Source of the DNA: Calditrichota bacterium
GTDB lineage: Bacteria > Electryoneota > B3-LCP
NCBI GenBank assembly: GCA_020051775.1
Contig: JAGVQJ010000013.1
Span: 1-36,026 of the forward strand
Direction: 5' to 3'
DNA: 36,026 nt
Shown here: positions 32,280 through 36,026 of the stretch, one piece after another
Numbering within the stretch: the stretch's first letter is position 1
Layout of the letters: each line of letters opens with the position of its first letter
The notes under the pieces: model-generated
Seen by the model: the letters and a program-made list of their open reading frames with translations, nothing else
What the model was told of the DNA's origin: nothing
Database searches by the model: none
Position numbers and translations under genes: made by a program

Positions 32280-33164
32280 CTGCCACATTCGAGTGTAAAC
32301 GTCCTTGAAGCATTATTAAAGAGCCAGGCGGTTTTGGCAAAATTGGGTCTAAGTAATCCGCGGGCTCAGGCAGAATGGATGTTAGGCAACATCCTGGGGA
32401 TGATACGCGGCGATCTTTATCTCGATGCAGATCGTAAGCTAACCCCGGAACAATTGGATACTTTGAGAGAATATTTAAGGCGGCGTAAAACCGGCGAACC
32501 TTTGCAGTATATTTTGGGCAACGTAGATTTCCACAACATCACCCTGAAAGTGGATCGCCGTGCTTTAATTCCCAGGCCGGAAACTGAAGGCCTGGTAGAA
32601 TTAGCTTTGAACTTTCTAAGGTCTTTTCAGCAACCGCGTATCCTGGATGTGGGCACGGGAACCGGGGCTATCGCCCTGGCAATTTTGCATGAACATGACA
32701 GCACCGTGGCCGTAGCCTGCGATATTAGCACCACCGCCCTCGATCTTGCAAGGGAAAATGCCAAATGCCTTGCGCTTGTTGATCGAATAACATTTATTCC
32801 CACGGATCTTTTTTCCGTAGATTTTACCAAGACCATCGGAGGGCGTTTTGATTTGGTAATCAGCAACCCTCCTTACGTCAGCGAGGCAGAATACCGGCGA
32901 TTACCGGAAGAGATCCGTGATTGGGAGCCGCCGCAAGCGTTGGAATCAGGGTCGGAGGGCTTGGATGCCATACAACGTCTGAGCGAAATAGGCAACGAAC
33001 TAATCAAGCCAGGTGGAAGTTTAATCATTGAGATAGGCGAACGCCAAAGCCAAAGGGCTTCCTCTATCTTTCAGCATTTTGGATGGGAAACATTCGTCAA
33101 AGAAGACCTAAACGGAAAGCCCCGGTACTTGAGCGCCACTCCAAGCACCCACGCAGCCCCCTGA
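32280..33164 (+). CDS. prmC: Release factor glutamine methyltransferase PrmC
   Basis: PrmC methylates the Gln of the release-factor GGQ motif using SAM. Recognisable parts are the N-terminal helical domain ending in YILGNVDFHN, IPRPETEGLVELAL, the SAM site LDVGTGTGAIALAI, and the catalytic NPPY in VISNPPYVSEAEY. The start is unusual. The best SD (GGGAGG) is followed five nt later by CTG at 32280, which gives the family's normal length (294 residues) and starts just after the prfA stop. The only upstream standard start is an ATG at 32229 that overlaps prfA by 50 nt and adds 17 atypical residues. The CTG choice is inference. Confidence 0.95.
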   Translation: MPHSSVNVLEALLKSQAVLAKLGLSNPRAQAEWMLGNILGMIRGDLYLDADRKLTPEQLDTLREYLRRRKTGEPLQYILGNVDFHNITLKVDRRALIPRPETEGLVELALNFLRSFQQPRILDVGTGTGAIALAILHEHDSTVAVACDISTTALDLARENAKCLALVDRITFIPTDLFSVDFTKTIGGRFDLVISNPPYVSEAEYRRLPEEIRDWEPPQALESGSEGLDAIQRLSEIGNELIKPGGSLIIEIGERQSQRASSIFQHFGWETFVKEDLNGKPRYLSATPSTHAAP

Positions 33165-35086
33165 CTTCACAGAAATCAGCCCACAGCATTTGGGGTATTC
33201 TGCGGTTGGCTTCACGTGGTTATGGCTTTGTGGATCGCGAAAATGAACCCTCTATCTTCATCAGCGCCAGAGAGGCTGAAGGAGCCGTTGACGGCGACCG
33301 AGTGAAGGTGGAAATTCACGATCGCGGGCATGAGGCTGGCCCCGAAGGCCGCATCATTGATATTGACCGATCGAAACGGCCGTTATTGCTGGGTCGGTTG
33401 CAGCGTCGCGGTGGACGGTGGATGGCGGAAATCAAAACAGGCCCGACCAGCTTTGAAGCTCGAGCACTGACCGAGGGACATTTCCCGAAATCGGGCCATT
33501 GGGCTTTATTCCAAGCGCCCGATTCGCGTCAGCGGTTTCCTTTGCCCCAGACGCAAATCCACAAGATTCTGGGCGACCCTCGGGACCTGGGAGTAGCCGA
33601 ACATGCTCTTTTACTGGCTTATGGGTTCAATGAACAATACCCCATAGAGCCGGTGCAAGAATCCTTGGGATTAAAGGCGCACCGTGATCCTCTGGGAAAA
33701 CGTCGGGACTTACGGACCGAGTTTGTGGTCACCATTGACCCTGTGAATGCTCGGGATCACGACGATGCCGTATCCTTGACCCGCGATGGCAAAGGAATCT
33801 ATCACCTGGGCGTGCACATCGCCGACGTCAGCCGGTATGTCAAACCTGAATCGGCCATTGATCTTGAAGCGCGCCATCGGGCTTTTAGCGTTTATCTTCA
33901 ACAAGGCCATCTACCCATGCTGCCACCCCGGCTGCCGGCGGAATTGTGCAGCCTGAAACCCGGCAAGGATCGTCTGGCCTTATCTGTTCTTATGCTTATT
34001 GACGCCGAAGGAAGGCTGTTGGAGAGCCGTATTGTGCCTTCTCGGATTCACATCGGCCGTTTGCTGTCTTACGAGCAAGCCCAAGAGTTCATCAAGCCAA
34101 TTGGACGAGACAAAAAGGACGACCCCGAGCTGGGGGATCAAATCCGCTTGATGTGGAAATTGGCGGTGGTTTTAAGAAAAAAACGGATCTCTGAAGGTGG
34201 TGTTGACTTCGAATTGCCGGAGCCGGGATTCGAATGGAGCGACACCGGTGCGCCGGTTTCCATTTTTCGCGAAGCGAGTCTGGACAGTCATAAATTGATC
34301 GAAGAGTTCATGCTGGCGGCCAATCGCGCGGTGGCTACAATATGGGCCGAGAAATACGGCGAAGAAGCGCCCAATGTGTATCGGGTTCATCCCCCACCGG
34401 ACGCCGCCAAACGGCAGAAATTATCCGATTACTTAAAAGAAGCCGGATTCGACTGGCCGGCTTCAAAATTATCCACTGACCGTCAAATTGCGGATATGCT
34501 GAATGAGGCACAACGCCGCTTCCCGCAAGAGATCGCTACGGTTATAGCCCGCAAGGCGCTGACTCTGGCCCGATATGACGCGCAAGCGTTGGGACATTTC
34601 GGATTGGGCTTTCAAAAATACCTGCATTTCACTTCGCCCATCCGCCGCTACGCGGATTTGATGGTGCATCGTTTGCTTTGGCATCATCTGATAGAAGATA
34701 AACCCATCAGCGGGATTGAAGATTTCCAGTTCCAAATCGAAAATCTTTGCCAGCACTTGACGCAACGCGAACGAGTCATCGCCGAAGTGGAACGTGAAGG
34801 TACAAAACTGGCGGGACTACTTTATTTGGACGCGCATCGAGAGGAGGTCTACGAAGGAATAATAGTTGAAACTTATCAGGAAAACTTGTACATCGCATTG
34901 AGAAATCTCTACATCGAAGGAGTGCTGGCTCCCGAGAGCAAATTGCAATACCGGCCTAAAAACGAAGGTCACCGCGATAAACATCGGCGCACCGAGCGCA
35001 ACACTGTGGCGCTTGGAGATGCTTTACGAGTCAAAGTGTATAAGATAGACCTTCTCAATCGCAAACTGGAACTGATACCGGTATGA
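33083..35086 (+). CDS. rnr: Ribonuclease R (RNB-family 3'-5' exoribonuclease)
   Basis: This 667-residue enzyme degrades structured RNA from the 3' end. A basic N-terminus leads into a cold-shock-type domain (WGILRLASRGYGFVDRENEP). The RNB catalytic core has the four metal-binding aspartates D219, D225, D227 and D228 in DPVNARDHDDAV; the usual DARDFDDAV reads NARDHDDAV here, but the aspartates are kept. SPIRRYADLMVHRLL is also typical. An S1-like domain lies near the C-terminus. It is shorter than E. coli RNase R. The ATG at 33083 overlaps prmC by 82 nt with a weak SD; no better start is in frame. Its stop overlaps tgt (ATGA). Confidence 0.94.
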   Translation: MGNIRQRRPKRKAPVLERHSKHPRSPLTSQKSAHSIWGILRLASRGYGFVDRENEPSIFISAREAEGAVDGDRVKVEIHDRGHEAGPEGRIIDIDRSKRPLLLGRLQRRGGRWMAEIKTGPTSFEARALTEGHFPKSGHWALFQAPDSRQRFPLPQTQIHKILGDPRDLGVAEHALLLAYGFNEQYPIEPVQESLGLKAHRDPLGKRRDLRTEFVVTIDPVNARDHDDAVSLTRDGKGIYHLGVHIADVSRYVKPESAIDLEARHRAFSVYLQQGHLPMLPPRLPAELCSLKPGKDRLALSVLMLIDAEGRLLESRIVPSRIHIGRLLSYEQAQEFIKPIGRDKKDDPELGDQIRLMWKLAVVLRKKRISEGGVDFELPEPGFEWSDTGAPVSIFREASLDSHKLIEEFMLAANRAVATIWAEKYGEEAPNVYRVHPPPDAAKRQKLSDYLKEAGFDWPASKLSTDRQIADMLNEAQRRFPQEIATVIARKALTLARYDAQALGHFGLGFQKYLHFTSPIRRYADLMVHRLLWHHLIEDKPISGIEDFQFQIENLCQHLTQRERVIAEVEREGTKLAGLLYLDAHREEVYEGIIVETYQENLYIALRNLYIEGVLAPESKLQYRPKNEGHRDKHRRTERNTVALGDALRVKVYKIDLLNRKLELIPV

Positions 35087-36026
35087 GCCGATCCGAGTGG
35101 CAGGAGGGCTTCAGTTTTGAAATCCTGGCCGAAGATCCCGCCAGCGGTGCTCGGTTGGGTAAGTTGACCACGCCGCATGGTGTTGTTTACACACCGGCTT
35201 TCATGCCGGTCGGAACCTACGGCGCAGTTAAAGGGCTTTCCCCGGACGATTTGGAAGACGCCGGCAGTCAGATCATTCTGTCCAATGCGATGCACCTTGA
35301 ATTTCGGCCTGGATCTGAAATTGTGCGCAAGTTGGGTGGCTTGCATCGGCTGATGGGTTGGTCTGGACCGATTCTGACCGATAGCGGCGGATTTCAAACT
35401 TTCAGCCTGGCATGCATGATGAAGCCACGAGATGAAGGCATAGAAGTCCGGTCGCCGGTAGAGGGATCGAAACACTTGTTTACGCCGGAGAAAATCGTTG
35501 ATATTCAGCGCAAACTGGGCACGGATTTCATGATGCCTTTGGATATCTGCGCCTCCGGTGAGGCCGACCGCGACGCGGTGCATCAAGCGCTGAATCAGAC
35601 CCATAAGTGGGCTAAACAAACCCGACGCCATTATAATCAAAGCCAACCCTTACACGGTTCTCCGCAAGCGGTTTTCGGCATCATTCAGGGCGGTATCTAT
35701 GATGATTTGCGCACCTCAGCCGCCCAACAACTTCTGGAGATCGGTTTTTTCGGCTATGCCTTAGGCGGGCTGGCGGTGGGCGAATCCGCTGCCGACCGCT
35801 GGCGTATAGTTGAACTTTGCGACAACCTGATCCCTCGGGAGAACATACGCTATCTGATGGGAGTGGGTACACCCGAAGATTTGAACAACGCGGTGGCTCG
35901 CGGTGTGGATCTTTTCGATTGTGTGCTGCCCACCCGCAACGGCCGCAAGGGTAGCCTCTTCACGAAAGCAGGAAAAATCAATTTGCGCAACAGCGCTTTC
36001 CGTGAAGATGATAAACCCATCGAAGA
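35083..36026 (+). CDS. tgt: tRNA-guanine transglycosylase, 3' end outside the window
   Basis: The frame from the ATG at 35083, which overlaps the rnr TGA by 4 nt, stays open to the window end (314 codons). The enzyme exchanges guanine at the wobble position of certain tRNAs for a queuosine precursor. Motifs are PAFMPVGTYGAVKGL, DSGGFQTFSL with the active aspartate, FGIIQGG, LGGLAVGE and LFDCVLPTRNGRKG, close to the canonical forms. Two sites differ from the common bacterial form: SNAMHLEFRPG in place of SNTYHLxxRPG, and LDICASGEAD in place of the FDECTPYP loop, though the Asp and Cys of that loop remain. The zinc-site cysteines lie beyond the edge. Confidence 0.96.
   Translation, partial: MSRSEWQEGFSFEILAEDPASGARLGKLTTPHGVVYTPAFMPVGTYGAVKGLSPDDLEDAGSQIILSNAMHLEFRPGSEIVRKLGGLHRLMGWSGPILTDSGGFQTFSLACMMKPRDEGIEVRSPVEGSKHLFTPEKIVDIQRKLGTDFMMPLDICASGEADRDAVHQALNQTHKWAKQTRRHYNQSQPLHGSPQAVFGIIQGGIYDDLRTSAAQQLLEIGFFGYALGGLAVGESAADRWRIVELCDNLIPRENIRYLMGVGTPEDLNNAVARGVDLFDCVLPTRNGRKGSLFTKAGKINLRNSAFREDDKPIE

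Overview
The window reads as chromosome of an uncultivated Gram-negative bacterium, probably of the wider Fibrobacterota-Chlorobi-Bacteroidota (FCB) group. The evidence is a PorV/PorQ-type outer-membrane protein, three secreted proteins whose C-termini resemble type IX sorting domains (motif PNPFN, ending in K-hydrophobic-K), and several outer-membrane beta-barrels. FeoAB iron uptake, LutABC lactate oxidation, a citryl-CoA lyase and selenocysteine metabolism suggest, by inference, an anaerobic or microaerobic life. No rRNA, tRNA, CRISPR, prophage or insertion sequence was seen. Many genes start at TTG behind good Shine-Dalgarno (SD) sequences.

Layout, left to right. 1-1585 (minus): PorV-like protein (cut by the window edge) overlapping citryl-CoA lyase. 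1839-3752 (plus): secreted Asp-box protein with sorting domain. 3785-6368 (minus): feoA-feoB-FeoB-associated Cys-rich peptide. 6515-9384 (minus): lutA-lutB-lutC. 9459-9997 (minus): two tandem 87-codon genes, each interrupted in frame by TGA at codon 20. 10084-12567 (minus): metK and ahcY of the SAM cycle. 12641-14332 (minus): outer-membrane protein and sugar nucleotidyltransferase. 14440-20025 (minus): a compact operon of polyprenyl synthase, PTS IIC, PTS IID, HPr, enzyme I and a phosphoglucose/phosphomannose isomerase. 20184-26182 (plus): DUF6599-like lipo/secreted protein, M1 metallopeptidase with sorting domain, FG-GAP repeat protein with sorting domain. 26248-30915 (minus): selA, an outer-membrane barrel protein, an O-methyltransferase, and a small unknown protein. 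31199-36026 (plus): prfA-prmC-rnr-tgt, the last cut by the window edge.

The most important observation is at 9459-9997. Two adjacent paralogues share an in-frame TGA at the same codon. Each has a strong SD before an ATG 19 codons upstream. The residues before and after the TGA are conserved, with many synonymous changes. Exactly 22 nt downstream of each TGA is the loop of a hairpin with the same GGAC tetraloop and compensatory stem changes, as expected for a bacterial SECIS element. SelA, the enzyme that makes Sec-tRNA, is encoded in the same window at 26248-27654. I infer a pair of small selenoproteins resembling the DUF4242 (nickel-binding-like) fold; ordinary gene callers would report them as two 64-residue fragments.

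Regulatory signals are unusually readable. Several sigma70-type promoters with 17-nt spacers can be placed, and four on the minus strand share a TTCCYTTG block running into the -35. A strong terminator hairpin lies 16 nt before lutA, so lut expression may depend on read-through from the selenoprotein operon. Small palindromic and heptamer repeats fill three intergenic gaps between 24020 and 27794; one of them forms the last codons of selA.
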